From an uncultured Lachnospiraceae bacterium (GTDB lineage Bacteria > Bacillota > Clostridia > Lachnospirales > Lachnospiraceae): a stretch of 64,000 nt of DNA. The stretch's first letter is position 1, and every line of letters begins with the position of its first letter. Of this stretch, positions 53,862-62,510 are shown one piece after another. A model generated the notes under the pieces. The model saw only the letters and a program-made list of their open reading frames with translations, did not search any database and was not told the DNA's origin. The stretch covers positions 62,001 through 126,000 of the forward strand of contig CAKRJP010000001.1 of assembly GCA_934351835.1 (NCBI GenBank), read 5' to 3'. Made by a program: the position numbers and the translations under genes.

Positions 53862-53965
53862 TTAGTAATTGAGAAGAATACCGATGCTTTACTACTGGAA
53901 AAACTATATTTTATTTTATATAATAGAAGGACAGGTCAAAACCAACTAAAAAGGAGAATGAAGTC

Positions 53966-54679
53966 ATGCAGATGTTATCGATTGAAAAAGAATTACAAGG
54001 CAACTCTTATCCGGGACGTGGTATAATTATCGGAAAAAGTGCGGATGGTACAAAAGCTGTTACTGCTTATTTTATTATGGGAAGAAGTGAGAACAGCCGT
54101 AACCGGATCTTTGTGGAAGAAGGAGAAGGAATCCGTACACAGGCATTCGATCCGTCAAAACTGACAGATCCAAGCCTGATTATTTATGCACCGGTTCGTG
54201 TGCTGGGCAACAAGACGATCGTTACAAATGGTGATCAGACAGATACAATTTATGAAGGAATGGACAAGCAGCTTACCTTTGAACAGGCATTAAGAAGCCG
54301 TGAGTTTGAGCCGGACGGTCCGAATTACACACCTCGTATTTCCGGAATCATGCACATTGAAGATGGAAAGTATAACTTTGCAATGTCTATTTTAAAGAGT
54401 AATAATGGGGATCCGTCAAGCTGCAATCGTTATACATATGCATATGAGAATCCGGCAGCAGGACAGGGAAGATTTATCCACACTTACATGTGTGACGGCA
54501 ATCCGCTTCCAAGTTTTGAAGGTGAGCCGAAACTGATCGAAGTTCCGGATGATATAGAAGCATTTACAGATTTATTATGGAACAGCCTGAATGCGGACAA
54601 TAAAGTTTCGTTATTCGTGCGTTATATTGATATTGCAACCGGAAGCTATGAAACAAAGATTGTAAACAAGAATCAGTAA
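53966..54679 (+). CDS. purO: IMP cyclohydrolase, PurO-type
   Basis: Closes the purine ring (FAICAR to IMP), the last step of de novo purine synthesis. The 237-residue product begins ELQGNSYPGRGIIIGKSADG and contains YFIMGRSENSRNRIFVEEG, NYTPRISGIMHIEDG and ENPAAGQGRFIHTYM. This is the archaeal PurO-like fold rather than the PurH N-terminal cyclohydrolase. The gene pairs with the stand-alone AICAR transformylase 28 bases downstream. TATAAT at 53919-53924 is a likely -10 box; no purine riboswitch was recognised in the short leader. Confidence 0.9.
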   Translation: MQMLSIEKELQGNSYPGRGIIIGKSADGTKAVTAYFIMGRSENSRNRIFVEEGEGIRTQAFDPSKLTDPSLIIYAPVRVLGNKTIVTNGDQTDTIYEGMDKQLTFEQALRSREFEPDGPNYTPRISGIMHIEDGKYNFAMSILKSNNGDPSSCNRYTYAYENPAAGQGRFIHTYMCDGNPLPSFEGEPKLIEVPDDIEAFTDLLWNSLNADNKVSLFVRYIDIATGSYETKIVNKNQ

Positions 54680-54707
54680 TATGGCATAGAATAAAGGAGA
54701 GAAGATT

Positions 54708-55886
54708 ATGAAAGAATTAGCATTAAAATATGGCTGTAATCCAAATCAGAAACCATCTAGAATTTATATGGCAGACGGAAGCGAACTTCCAATCCAGGTT
54801 TTAAATGGGAGACCGGGATATATTAACTTTTTAGATGCATTTAACGGCTGGCAGTTAGTCAGCGAACTGAAGCGAGCTACCGGACTTCCGGCAGCAACTT
54901 CATTTAAGCATGTATCTCCGGCAGGTGCCGCAGTGGGACTTCCGCTCAGTGAGACACTGGCTAAGATTTACTGGGTAGACGATCTCGGAGAATTATCTCC
55001 ACTGGCAAGTGCCTATGCAAGAGCGAGAGGTGCAGACCGTATGTCTTCTTTTGGCGATTTTATTTCATTATCAGATGTCTGCGATGTAGATACTGCACGT
55101 CTGATCAAGCGAGAAGTATCTGACGGTGTCATCGCACCGGGATACGAACCGGAGGCACTGGAGATTTTAAAAGCAAAGAAGAATGGTAACTATAACGTGA
55201 TCCAGATTGATCCGGAGTATGTTCCGGCGCAGTTGGAGCACAAAGAAGTGTTCGGTGTTACATTTGAGCAGGGAAGAAATGAATTAAAGATTGATGATGA
55301 ATTTTTCTCAAATATTGTAACAGAGAACAAAGAGCTGACAGAGCAGGCAAAGATTGATCTTGCCATCTCTATGATCACTCTGAAATATACACAGTCTAAC
55401 TCTGTGTGTTATGTAAAAGACGGACAGGCGATCGGTATCGGTGCAGGACAGCAGTCAAGGATCCACTGTACACGTCTGGCCGGACAGAAAGCAGATAACT
55501 GGTGGCTTCGCCAGTCTCCGCAGGTTATGAACCTTCCTTTCGTGGATGGTATTAAACGTGCCGACAGAGACAATGCCATCGATCTGTATATCGGGGATGA
55601 ATACATGGATGTTCTGAACGATGAAGCATGGCCAAAGATCTTCAAAGAAAAACCGGAAGTCTTCACAAGAGAGGCCAAGAGAGCATGGTTAGATAAGCTG
55701 ACAGATGTGGCTCTGGGATCAGATGCATTCTTCCCATTTGGAGATAATATTGAAAGAGCACACAAAAGTGGTGTACAATATGTAGCACAGCCGGGTGGCT
55801 CTGTAAGAGACGACAATGTTATCTCGGTATGTAATAAGTATGGAATGGTAATGAGCTTTACAGGTTTACGACTTTTCCATCATTAA
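54708..55886 (+). CDS. Stand-alone AICAR transformylase
   Basis: Phosphoribosylaminoimidazolecarboxamide formyltransferase, transferring a formyl group to AICAR to give FAICAR. The 392-residue protein has only the transformylase part of PurH: catalytic Lys-His in TSFKHVSPAGAAVG, YARARGADRMSSFGDFI, GQQSRIHCTRLAGQKADNWW and GSDAFFPFGDNI. No cyclohydrolase domain is present; PurO encoded just upstream supplies it. AAAGGAGAG precedes ATG 54708. It probably forms an operon with purO. Confidence 0.94.
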   Translation: MKELALKYGCNPNQKPSRIYMADGSELPIQVLNGRPGYINFLDAFNGWQLVSELKRATGLPAATSFKHVSPAGAAVGLPLSETLAKIYWVDDLGELSPLASAYARARGADRMSSFGDFISLSDVCDVDTARLIKREVSDGVIAPGYEPEALEILKAKKNGNYNVIQIDPEYVPAQLEHKEVFGVTFEQGRNELKIDDEFFSNIVTENKELTEQAKIDLAISMITLKYTQSNSVCYVKDGQAIGIGAGQQSRIHCTRLAGQKADNWWLRQSPQVMNLPFVDGIKRADRDNAIDLYIGDEYMDVLNDEAWPKIFKEKPEVFTREAKRAWLDKLTDVALGSDAFFPFGDNIERAHKSGVQYVAQPGGSVRDDNVISVCNKYGMVMSFTGLRLFHH

Positions 55887-55902
55887 GAAAGGTGATAATA
55901 AT

Positions 55903-57246
55903 ATGGGTAAATATTTTGGAACAGACGGTTTCCGTGGGGAAGCCAATGAAGTGTTGACAGTGGAACATGCGTTTAAAGTAGGACGTTTCCTTGGATGGTA
56001 CTATGGACAGGATCATCAGGCGAAGATCGTCATTGGGAAAGATACCAGACGCAGCAGCTACATGTTTGAGTATGCTCTGGCAGCAGGACTTACTGCATCA
56101 GGGGCAAATGCACATCTTCTGCATGTTACAACAACACCGAGTGTGGCTTACGTGACAAGAACCGAAGGATTTGACTGTGGAATTATGATTTCTGCAAGTC
56201 ACAATCCATACTATGATAACGGTATCAAAGTCATCAACGGAAAAGGACACAAACTGGAAGCAGAAGTTGAGGAGAAGATTGAAGCATACATCGACGGTGA
56301 GATTGGGGAACTTCCGTTAGCGAAGAAAGATCACATCGGACGTACCATCGACTATGTAGCAGGAAGAAACCGTTACATCGGATATTTGATCTCTCTTGCA
56401 ACTCGTTCATTTGAAGGAGTAAAAGTTGGTCTGGACTGTTCTAACGGAAGCTCTTTCAACATTGCAAAGAGCATTTATGATACCCTTGGAGCTGAGACTT
56501 ATGCCATCAACTGTGAGCCGAACGGAACCAACATCAACAATAACTGTGGATCTACACACATTGAAGTGCTTCAGAACTATGTGCGTGAGCATAAGCTGGA
56601 TGTAGGTTTTGCTTACGATGGAGATGCAGACAGATGTATCGCTGTCGATGAGAATGGTAACGTGGTAGATGGAGATTTGATCCTCTATGTATGCGGTAAA
56701 TATTTAAAAGAAAATGGACGCCTGAACGGTGATACCATTGTAACAACCGTTATGTCAAATCTTGGACTTTACAAGGCCTGCGACAAGATTGGCATGAAGT
56801 ACGAGAAGACAGCCGTTGGAGATAAGTATGTCAATGAGAATATGGTCAAGAATGGTTTCTGCCTCGGTGGAGAACAGTCAGGACATATCATTTTCAGCAA
56901 ATATGCAACAACAGGTGACGGAATCTTAACCTCACTGATGATCATGGAAGTCATCTTAGAGAAGAAGATGAGCTTATCAAAACTGACAGAAGAAGTAAAA
57001 ATCTACCCACAGCTTTTAAAGAACGTTCGCGTAGCTGACAAAAAGGCAGTGGCAGAGAATGCAGCCGTAGACCAGGCAGTCAAAGCAGTGGCAGAGGCGC
57101 TGGGAGATGACGGACGTATTCTGGTAAGAGAAAGTGGAACAGAACCGCTGATTCGTGTTATGGTAGAAGCAGCCACAGATGAGTTGTGTGCGAAATATGT
57201 AGAGCAGGTGGTAGATGTGATCAAGGCAGAAGGACTTGCGGTATAA
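55903..57246 (+). CDS. glmM: Phosphoglucosamine mutase
   Basis: Interconverts glucosamine 6-phosphate and glucosamine 1-phosphate for peptidoglycan precursors. The 447-residue product has the start GKYFGTDGFRGEAN, the phospho-Ser loop GIMISASHNPYYDNGIK, the Mg2+ loop AYDGDADRCIAVDE, the sugar loop GEQSGHIIF and the phosphate-binding RESGTEPLIRVMVE. It lies 16 bases after the AICAR transformylase behind AAGGTGA, so it may be read from the same transcript. Confidence 0.96.
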   Translation: MGKYFGTDGFRGEANEVLTVEHAFKVGRFLGWYYGQDHQAKIVIGKDTRRSSYMFEYALAAGLTASGANAHLLHVTTTPSVAYVTRTEGFDCGIMISASHNPYYDNGIKVINGKGHKLEAEVEEKIEAYIDGEIGELPLAKKDHIGRTIDYVAGRNRYIGYLISLATRSFEGVKVGLDCSNGSSFNIAKSIYDTLGAETYAINCEPNGTNINNNCGSTHIEVLQNYVREHKLDVGFAYDGDADRCIAVDENGNVVDGDLILYVCGKYLKENGRLNGDTIVTTVMSNLGLYKACDKIGMKYEKTAVGDKYVNENMVKNGFCLGGEQSGHIIFSKYATTGDGILTSLMIMEVILEKKMSLSKLTEEVKIYPQLLKNVRVADKKAVAENAAVDQAVKAVAEALGDDGRILVRESGTEPLIRVMVEAATDELCAKYVEQVVDVIKAEGLAV

Positions 57247-57376
57247 ATAATAAACCAATTGCCGGGGACGGGGGAAGATATATCCTGGCTTCGGCTTTTT
57301 GTACACCGAGAGGGTAGTAGTTGGATATTGAGGGGAGAAGTAAACAGTAGACAGAAAATACTTTGGAGGAATGAAA

Positions 57377-59266
57377 ATGAAAAAGAAAATTTTAAGTTTT
57401 CTGCTTGCGTTAGGTCTTGTGATGACCCTTATTCCAATGACAACGTTTGCAGAAGAGGCACCGTCGTTTGGTGGTGGAACAGGTACACAAGATGATCCTT
57501 GGCTGATTACTTCGCGAGAGGATTTGATTGCATTGGAAGAATTTTTCAATTCAGGGGATGCAAAAGAATTCGATGCTGAAGGTGCAGGTGTTGGAAACTG
57601 TTACGGCTATTACTTTAAGCAGACTGCTGATGTTGATTTGACAGGAATAACATGGGAACCAATCGGCTACTCTGGCGATCAAGACATCTATTTCGCAGGA
57701 AATTATGACGGAGATGGACATAACATCACAAATGCGGTTTCCAATGGAAAAACAGATCAGAATGGTTATGCTACGGCGGGAATTTTTGGATGGGCTGCGT
57801 TTGGTTCGGTTGAAAATCTTCATGTGAAAAATGCAAACTTTGTGGCAACAGGACAGAATAATTATAGTTATGTAGGTGGTATTGCTGGCGTATGCTATGG
57901 AGCATCTGTCAAGAATTGCTCGGTTGAGGATTCTTCGTTAGAAAGCAAGCGTAATAACAATAATAACTGTGCAGGAAGTATTGTAGGGTATTCCACTGGT
58001 GGAACATTTGAAAAGTGTGCCGCTGAAAATAATCAGATTAAAACGATGGCTTACGGTGGTGGTTTTGTTGGCGAAATAGATGATGACCCTGACTATGGAA
58101 CGGGAAAGTCTACATTTACGAATTGCTATGTTTCAAACTGCTCTGTGCTTTCTAAAACTGAGGATGTTCAGGGAGTGAGTTTTGCAGGAGGATTTGTGGG
58201 CGAGATGACAGATTCTGCGTTGACTATTCAAAACTGCTATGTGTATCAGGCAACTCTTTCTACGGATGGAACTGCTGTTTCAGGATTAAAAAGAACTGGT
58301 GTGTTTGCTGGTAATTTATGGGGCGGAAGTAGTATCGTTGATACGAATTGCTTCTTTGGTGCGTGCGGAACAACAGAAAATGCAGGTACTGCCAGTGAAA
58401 AGACGGAGACAGAATTTGCAGATGGTACAGTTGCGGAATTGTTAGGAGAAACATTTGTACAGATTGGCGGTTATCCGAAGTTTAATGGTCCGGCAGATTA
58501 TAGTGGAGTAGATACAGCCGTTGCTAAAGTAAATATGCTTAATAAAAATGATTACAAAGATTTTTCCGAGGTAGAGAATGCTGTTAATGCAGTGGTTCGG
58601 GGAAAAATGCTGGCCCAGCAGGAAGAAGTAGATGCGATGGCAAAAGCTATTGAAGACGCAATTGCAGCTCTGCAATACAAAGATGCTGATTACACGAAAG
58701 TTGATGAGGCTATTGCTGAAACAAATGCATTGAAGAAGGATAATTACAAAGACTTCACTGCAGTAGAAAATGCTGTGAAAGCTGTTGTCCGTGGCAAGAA
58801 TATCACTGAGCAGGAAGAAGTAGATGCGATGGCGAAGGCTATTGAAGACGCGATTGCAGCTCTGCAATACAAAGACGCTGATTACACGAAGGTTGATGAG
58901 GCTATTGCCAAGGCAAATGCGTTGAAGAAGGACAAGTATAAGGACTTCACTGCTGTGGAAAAAGCTATTAACGCCGTTGTACGTGGCAAGAATATTACCC
59001 AACAGGAAGATGTGGATGCGATGGCGAAAGATATAGAAGATGCAATTTCGGCATTGGTATATAAAGATGCTGGTGACACCAAGAATGATAAAAAAGGTGG
59101 AGCTCTTGAGAAGAAACCTGACAGTACCAAGTCGGAAACATCTAAGCAAAGCCCACAGACCGGCGATACGAACAATCTCGCTTTGTGGATGATGTTGTTG
59201 TTCATTAGTGGTGGTGCGGTCGCTGGGACAATGAGTAGAAACAGAAAGAAAAAGTACAATAGATAA
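57377..59266 (+). CDS. Wall-anchored surface protein with GLUG-like and helical repeats
   Basis: A 629-residue exported protein. Signal peptide ends TTFAEEAP. A GLUG-like right-handed beta region (about 25-370) follows, with GTGTQDDPWLITSREDL, AGNYDGDGHNITNAV, GGIAGVCYGASVKNCSVEDS and further VGE/NCY turns. Next come three helical FIVAR-like repeats of 64 residues with DYKDFxxVExA and VDAMAKxIEDAIxAL, and the sorting signal SPQTGDTNN with hydrophobic span and basic tail. ATG 57377 is chosen over 57371 because GGAGG at 57365-57369 is too close to the latter. It likely binds a host or polysaccharide ligand; none is shown. A terminator follows. Confidence 0.85.
   Translation: MKKKILSFLLALGLVMTLIPMTTFAEEAPSFGGGTGTQDDPWLITSREDLIALEEFFNSGDAKEFDAEGAGVGNCYGYYFKQTADVDLTGITWEPIGYSGDQDIYFAGNYDGDGHNITNAVSNGKTDQNGYATAGIFGWAAFGSVENLHVKNANFVATGQNNYSYVGGIAGVCYGASVKNCSVEDSSLESKRNNNNNCAGSIVGYSTGGTFEKCAAENNQIKTMAYGGGFVGEIDDDPDYGTGKSTFTNCYVSNCSVLSKTEDVQGVSFAGGFVGEMTDSALTIQNCYVYQATLSTDGTAVSGLKRTGVFAGNLWGGSSIVDTNCFFGACGTTENAGTASEKTETEFADGTVAELLGETFVQIGGYPKFNGPADYSGVDTAVAKVNMLNKNDYKDFSEVENAVNAVVRGKMLAQQEEVDAMAKAIEDAIAALQYKDADYTKVDEAIAETNALKKDNYKDFTAVENAVKAVVRGKNITEQEEVDAMAKAIEDAIAALQYKDADYTKVDEAIAKANALKKDKYKDFTAVEKAINAVVRGKNITQQEDVDAMAKDIEDAISALVYKDAGDTKNDKKGGALEKKPDSTKSETSKQSPQTGDTNNLALWMMLLFISGGAVAGTMSRNRKKKYNR
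58508..59083 (+). repeat. 192-bp tandem repeat, three copies
   Basis: In-frame copies begin near 58508, 58700 and 58892 (64 codons each). Copies 2 and 3 are most alike; copy 1 has diverged more. They encode the helical stalk before the sorting signal. Confidence 0.85.
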
Positions 59267-59277
59267 CGGAATACATT

Positions 59278-59318
59278 AAGGGAGCGATTATGAGAAATCA
59301 TAATTTGCTCCCTTGTTT
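59278..59318 (+). terminator. Intrinsic terminator after the surface protein
   Basis: Stem AAGGGAGCGATTATG / CATAATTTGCTCCCTT (one bulged base) followed by GTTTTG. Confidence 0.82.
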
Positions 59319-59407
59319 TGTGCAATAAGCCGCCAGGCAGAAATCGTGCTTGTATGAATTCCTATATGGCGACTAATGTTCAGCGAGCCGATAGGGGAGA
59401 TGCCACT

Positions 59408-60787
59408 TTATTTTAAAAACATATGAATCAATTTATCATGTATCTTACGATATGGCTGGTAACGCATTGGAAGATCAAGCCATGTTTTTTTGTCTACGAT
59501 ACTCTTGTAGTGGGTAAAGGTATCGAATCCGTCTTTCCCGTGATAAGATCCCATTCCGCTCTCTCCGAAACCGCCAAAGCCCATTTCGCTGGTTGCCAGA
59601 TGGATGATAGTATCGTTGATACATCCGCCACCAAATCCGCAGGAATCTGTAACCTTTTTGATAACTGCCTTGTCGCTGCTGAATAGATAAAGAGCCAGAG
59701 GATGTGGCAGTGCATTGACATTTCGGATGGCCTCGTCGATGGAGTCGAAGGTGAGGATCGGCATGATTGGTCCGAAGATTTCTTCCTGCATGACAGGATC
59801 TGCAAATGTTACATTGTCCATGACTGTTGGTTCAATCTGAAGGGAAACACGAAGGGATGCTCCGCCGTGTGCAACCTTTTCATGATCGATCAGTTCACAG
59901 ATGCGGTCAAAGTGTTTTTCGTTGATGATCTTTCCGTAGTCTTTCTTTGTCAGTGGCTGTTTGCCATACTGTTTATTAATCTGTTTTTTTATCTCCTGCA
60001 ATAGCTGCTTTTTCACTTTGCGGTCGCAGTAGACATAATCCGGGGCAACACAGGTCTGTCCGCAGTTTAAATATTTTCCGAAGACAATTCTTTTAGCTAC
60101 CAGTTTGATGTTGGCACTGGCATCGACGATACAAGGGCTTTTACCGCCCAGTTCTAAGGTGACCGGTGTCAGATGTTCCGATGCTTTCCGCATTACATCT
60201 TTTCCCACAGATGGACTTCCGGTAAAGAAAATGTAATCAAAATGCTCATTTAACAGGCAGGTGTTTTCTGTACGTCCACCGGTGACAACACTGACGAATT
60301 CCGGAGAAAAACACTCTTCCAGGATTTTTTTCATAACCTCGCTGGTATGCGGGGAGTAAGCACTCGGCTTTACCACAGCGGTGTTACCTGCGGCGATGGC
60401 ATCCACAAGGGGGTCGATGGTCAGCAGGAATGGATAATTCCACGGACTCATGATCAGAACCACACCATAAGGGGATGGTTTCTTATAACTTCTGGAATGA
60501 AACTGTGCCAGTGGTGTGTACACAGTTTTCTCTTTGGCATAAGAATGAATGTGCTTTAACATGTAACTGATTTCACTGAGAACCAGTCCGGTCTCACACA
60601 TATAAGTTTCAAAAGAACTCTTTCCGAGATCCTGTTTGATAGCGTTATTAATTTCTGTCTCATGCAACAGAATACTTTCTTTTAATCGTTCCAGAGCTTT
60701 GATGCGGTGGATAACTGGCAAAGTTTTGCCGGTCTGAAAATAATTCCTTTGTGTTACGATAATCTGTTTGATTTCTGATTCGTTCAT
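59408..60787 (-). CDS. Aldehyde dehydrogenase, ALDH3-like
   Basis: A 459-residue NAD(P)-dependent aldehyde dehydrogenase. Visible features: YGVVLIMSPWNYPFLLTIDP, GNTAVVKPSAYSPHTSEVM, the catalytic Glu in VTLELGGKSPCIVD, the catalytic Cys in NCGQTCVAPDY, and EEIFGPIMP. The short length and C-terminal membrane-proximal tail resemble ALDH3/coniferyl-aldehyde types. It lies 13 bases downstream of an alcohol dehydrogenase gene, so the pair probably interconverts an alcohol and its acid. Substrate unknown. Confidence 0.93.
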   Translation of the reverse strand: MNESEIKQIIVTQRNYFQTGKTLPVIHRIKALERLKESILLHETEINNAIKQDLGKSSFETYMCETGLVLSEISYMLKHIHSYAKEKTVYTPLAQFHSRSYKKPSPYGVVLIMSPWNYPFLLTIDPLVDAIAAGNTAVVKPSAYSPHTSEVMKKILEECFSPEFVSVVTGGRTENTCLLNEHFDYIFFTGSPSVGKDVMRKASEHLTPVTLELGGKSPCIVDASANIKLVAKRIVFGKYLNCGQTCVAPDYVYCDRKVKKQLLQEIKKQINKQYGKQPLTKKDYGKIINEKHFDRICELIDHEKVAHGGASLRVSLQIEPTVMDNVTFADPVMQEEIFGPIMPILTFDSIDEAIRNVNALPHPLALYLFSSDKAVIKKVTDSCGFGGGCINDTIIHLATSEMGFGGFGESGMGSYHGKDGFDTFTHYKSIVDKKTWLDLPMRYQPYRKIHDKLIHMFLK

Positions 60788-60800
60788 AATAGCCCCTTTC

Positions 60801-62003
60801 TTATTCTTCCATCAGTAATCGATAGAAACTTTCCAATTCTTTGGCGTTCATTAAAACCGGTACCGGATAGAGAGGATTTGCTTCTTTGTCTGCATAATGT
60901 GCCAGTTTCGGAATGTCCTCTTCGCGGATGGCACTGATGGTATCATCAATCTGGAAACGTTTTTTCATGGCTTTGATGGCATCAATGAAACGCCCGGCAG
61001 ATTCTTCTTTTGGAGTGTTTTCGTCTGAAAGTCCTGCGGCAACTGCCAGCTCACTGAGTTTCTGGTGGACCGCCGGTCCGTAAGCCTCCAGTACGAATGG
61101 AAGTAAGATTGCATTTGCAAGTCCGTGAGGCACATTGTATTCGCCGCCGAGAGAATGAGCGACCGCATGTACATATCCTACATATGACTTGGTAAATGCA
61201 CAGCCGGCATAGTAGGATGCTTTCAGCATATTGGCACGGGCTTCTAAGTTAGAACCGTCCTCGTAAGCATCATCCAGATTACGGAAAATGAGAGCGACTG
61301 CCATCAGGGCGTCTTTTCTGGTTCCCGGAGTTGTGGAGTTCCCGATATAAGCTTCCACAGCGTGTGTCAGTGCATCCATACCTGTAGTGGCGGTGATGAA
61401 TGGTGGAAGGCTCCTGGTAACTTTGGGATCTAATACCGCATATTTTGGAATCAGTGGAAAATCGTTGATGGCATATTTGTGTCTGGTCTCTGCATCTGTG
61501 ATAACTGCTGCCAGTGTTGTTTCGCTTCCGGTCCCGGCAGTTGTCGGAATGGCAATCAGAAGAGGAAGGCGTCTTCTTACTTTTAAGATGCCCTTCATTT
61601 TAGCCAGAGAAGTGTGTGGTTTGGCGATACATGCACCTACAGCTTTGGCACAGTCCATGCTGGAACCTCCACCAAAACCGATGATGGCAGAACAGTCATG
61701 CTGATGATAAAGATTCACGGCATCTGCTACATTAACAGTTGTGGGATTGGCGACGGTCTCATCGTAAAGCGTGTAGGAAATACCATTTTCCAGAAGCGTC
61801 GCTTCTAAAGATTTTGTCAGCCCAAGGGCGGTGATCCCGGAGTCGGTGATGATCAGTACATTTTTGCGCTTTTTCTTCAGCAATACTTCCGGGATATTTT
61901 TAATACTTTTAATGATCGTTGGTTTTCTGTACGGCAGAACAGGGAGCGCAATCTTAAAGGCGGTCTGAAACGTTCTGCAGTATATTTTTTTGATTGGATT
62001 CAT
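60801..62003 (-). CDS. Iron-containing alcohol dehydrogenase
   Basis: A 400-residue group III alcohol dehydrogenase. NAD-binding GFGGGSSMDCAKAVGA, IPTTAGTGSETT, TGMDALTHAVEAYIG and the metal site VHAVAHSLGGEYNVPHGLANA are present. The start is ATG 62003 (AAAGG upstream on the minus strand); the frame continues upstream into the neighbouring gene and is rejected there. It is the middle gene of a three-gene minus-strand operon. It differs clearly from FucO at 38353, so it is not a recent duplicate. Confidence 0.92.
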   Translation of the reverse strand: MNPIKKIYCRTFQTAFKIALPVLPYRKPTIIKSIKNIPEVLLKKKRKNVLIITDSGITALGLTKSLEATLLENGISYTLYDETVANPTTVNVADAVNLYHQHDCSAIIGFGGGSSMDCAKAVGACIAKPHTSLAKMKGILKVRRRLPLLIAIPTTAGTGSETTLAAVITDAETRHKYAINDFPLIPKYAVLDPKVTRSLPPFITATTGMDALTHAVEAYIGNSTTPGTRKDALMAVALIFRNLDDAYEDGSNLEARANMLKASYYAGCAFTKSYVGYVHAVAHSLGGEYNVPHGLANAILLPFVLEAYGPAVHQKLSELAVAAGLSDENTPKEESAGRFIDAIKAMKKRFQIDDTISAIREEDIPKLAHYADKEANPLYPVPVLMNAKELESFYRLLMEE

Positions 62004-62025
62004 AATTCTGAGCCTTTCTTTGGTA

Positions 62026-62349
62026 TTATATTTCAAGCTGCTTTCTGGCACTTACGATACCGCGTCTGCAGCCTTCCCCGGAAACAGATGAAATCTGTCC
62101 GTCTGCCATGGTGACAGTCAGGGCACAGCGGTTGCTGCAGCCGGTGCAGTCGATTTCTTTCTCGCCACTGAAACCTGCGTTATCAGAAATCCAAGATGTC
62201 TGATGACGGTCCTGAAACTGTGTGTTGGCACTGACGATGCCGCGGTGGCAGCAATTGCCGGAGACATTCGTAATGGTATCATTTTCTATTGTGATTTCCA
62301 GGGGACAGGCATTGTTGCAGCCATGGCAGGAGACATTCATAATTTTCAT
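62026..62349 (-). CDS. Small Cys-rich protein with duplicated DUF1667-like motif
   Basis: A 107-residue protein made of two similar halves. Each half has a CxxCxxxC cluster (CHGCNNACPLEITIEND; CTGCSNRCALTVTMADG), then a VSGxxCxRGIVSA segment (VSGNCCHRGIVSAN; VSGEGCRRGIVSAR). The pattern resembles DUF1667, a Cys-rich domain found near anaerobic dehydrogenases and thought to bind metal or Fe-S. ATG 62349 has GAAAGGGG upstream. First gene of the ADH-ALDH operon; it may carry electrons or metal for the dehydrogenases, which is inference. Confidence 0.78.
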   Translation of the reverse strand: MKIMNVSCHGCNNACPLEITIENDTITNVSGNCCHRGIVSANTQFQDRHQTSWISDNAGFSGEKEIDCTGCSNRCALTVTMADGQISSVSGEGCRRGIVSARKQLEI

Positions 62350-62382
62350 AATATTAACCCCTTTCTTGAATGATACGTTCTT

Positions 62383-62411
62383 ATTATGAAGAGGAAAGAA
62401 AAAGATGTCAA
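62383..62411 (-). promoter_or_regulatory. Promoter of the Cys-rich/ADH/ALDH operon
   Basis: Minus-strand TTGACA (62411-62406) and CATAAT (62388-62383) with 17-bp spacing, 34 bases before ATG 62349. Confidence 0.65.
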
Positions 62412-62441
62412 GCAGAGGAATGAATGCTGATAAGAAGATTG

Positions 62442-62470
62442 TTGAAAGAAACATCGAATTAAGATATGAT
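62442..62470 (+). promoter_or_regulatory. Promoter of the PucR-type regulator
   Basis: TTGAAA (62442-62447) and TATGAT (62465-62470) with 17-bp spacing, upstream of AAAGGAAGAG and ATG 62511. It lies back to back with the divergent dehydrogenase promoter. Confidence 0.6.
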
Positions 62471-62510
62471 AATCTTATGCTAAGAAATTAACGAAAAAAG
62501 GAAGAGATTT

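Noticed and set aside
57247..57376. GC-rich stretch after glmM considered as a terminator
   Set aside because: GCCGGGG can pair with TCCTGGC, but the stem is short, imperfect and offset from the T-run, so it was not listed.
58508..59083. Direct repeats considered as a CRISPR array
   Set aside because: The 192-bp units are in-frame coding repeats of a surface protein without spacers.
59319..59407. Unassigned stretch between the surface-protein terminator and the aldehyde dehydrogenase gene
   Set aside because: No reading frame, RNA motif or clear hairpin could be supported; nothing recognised.
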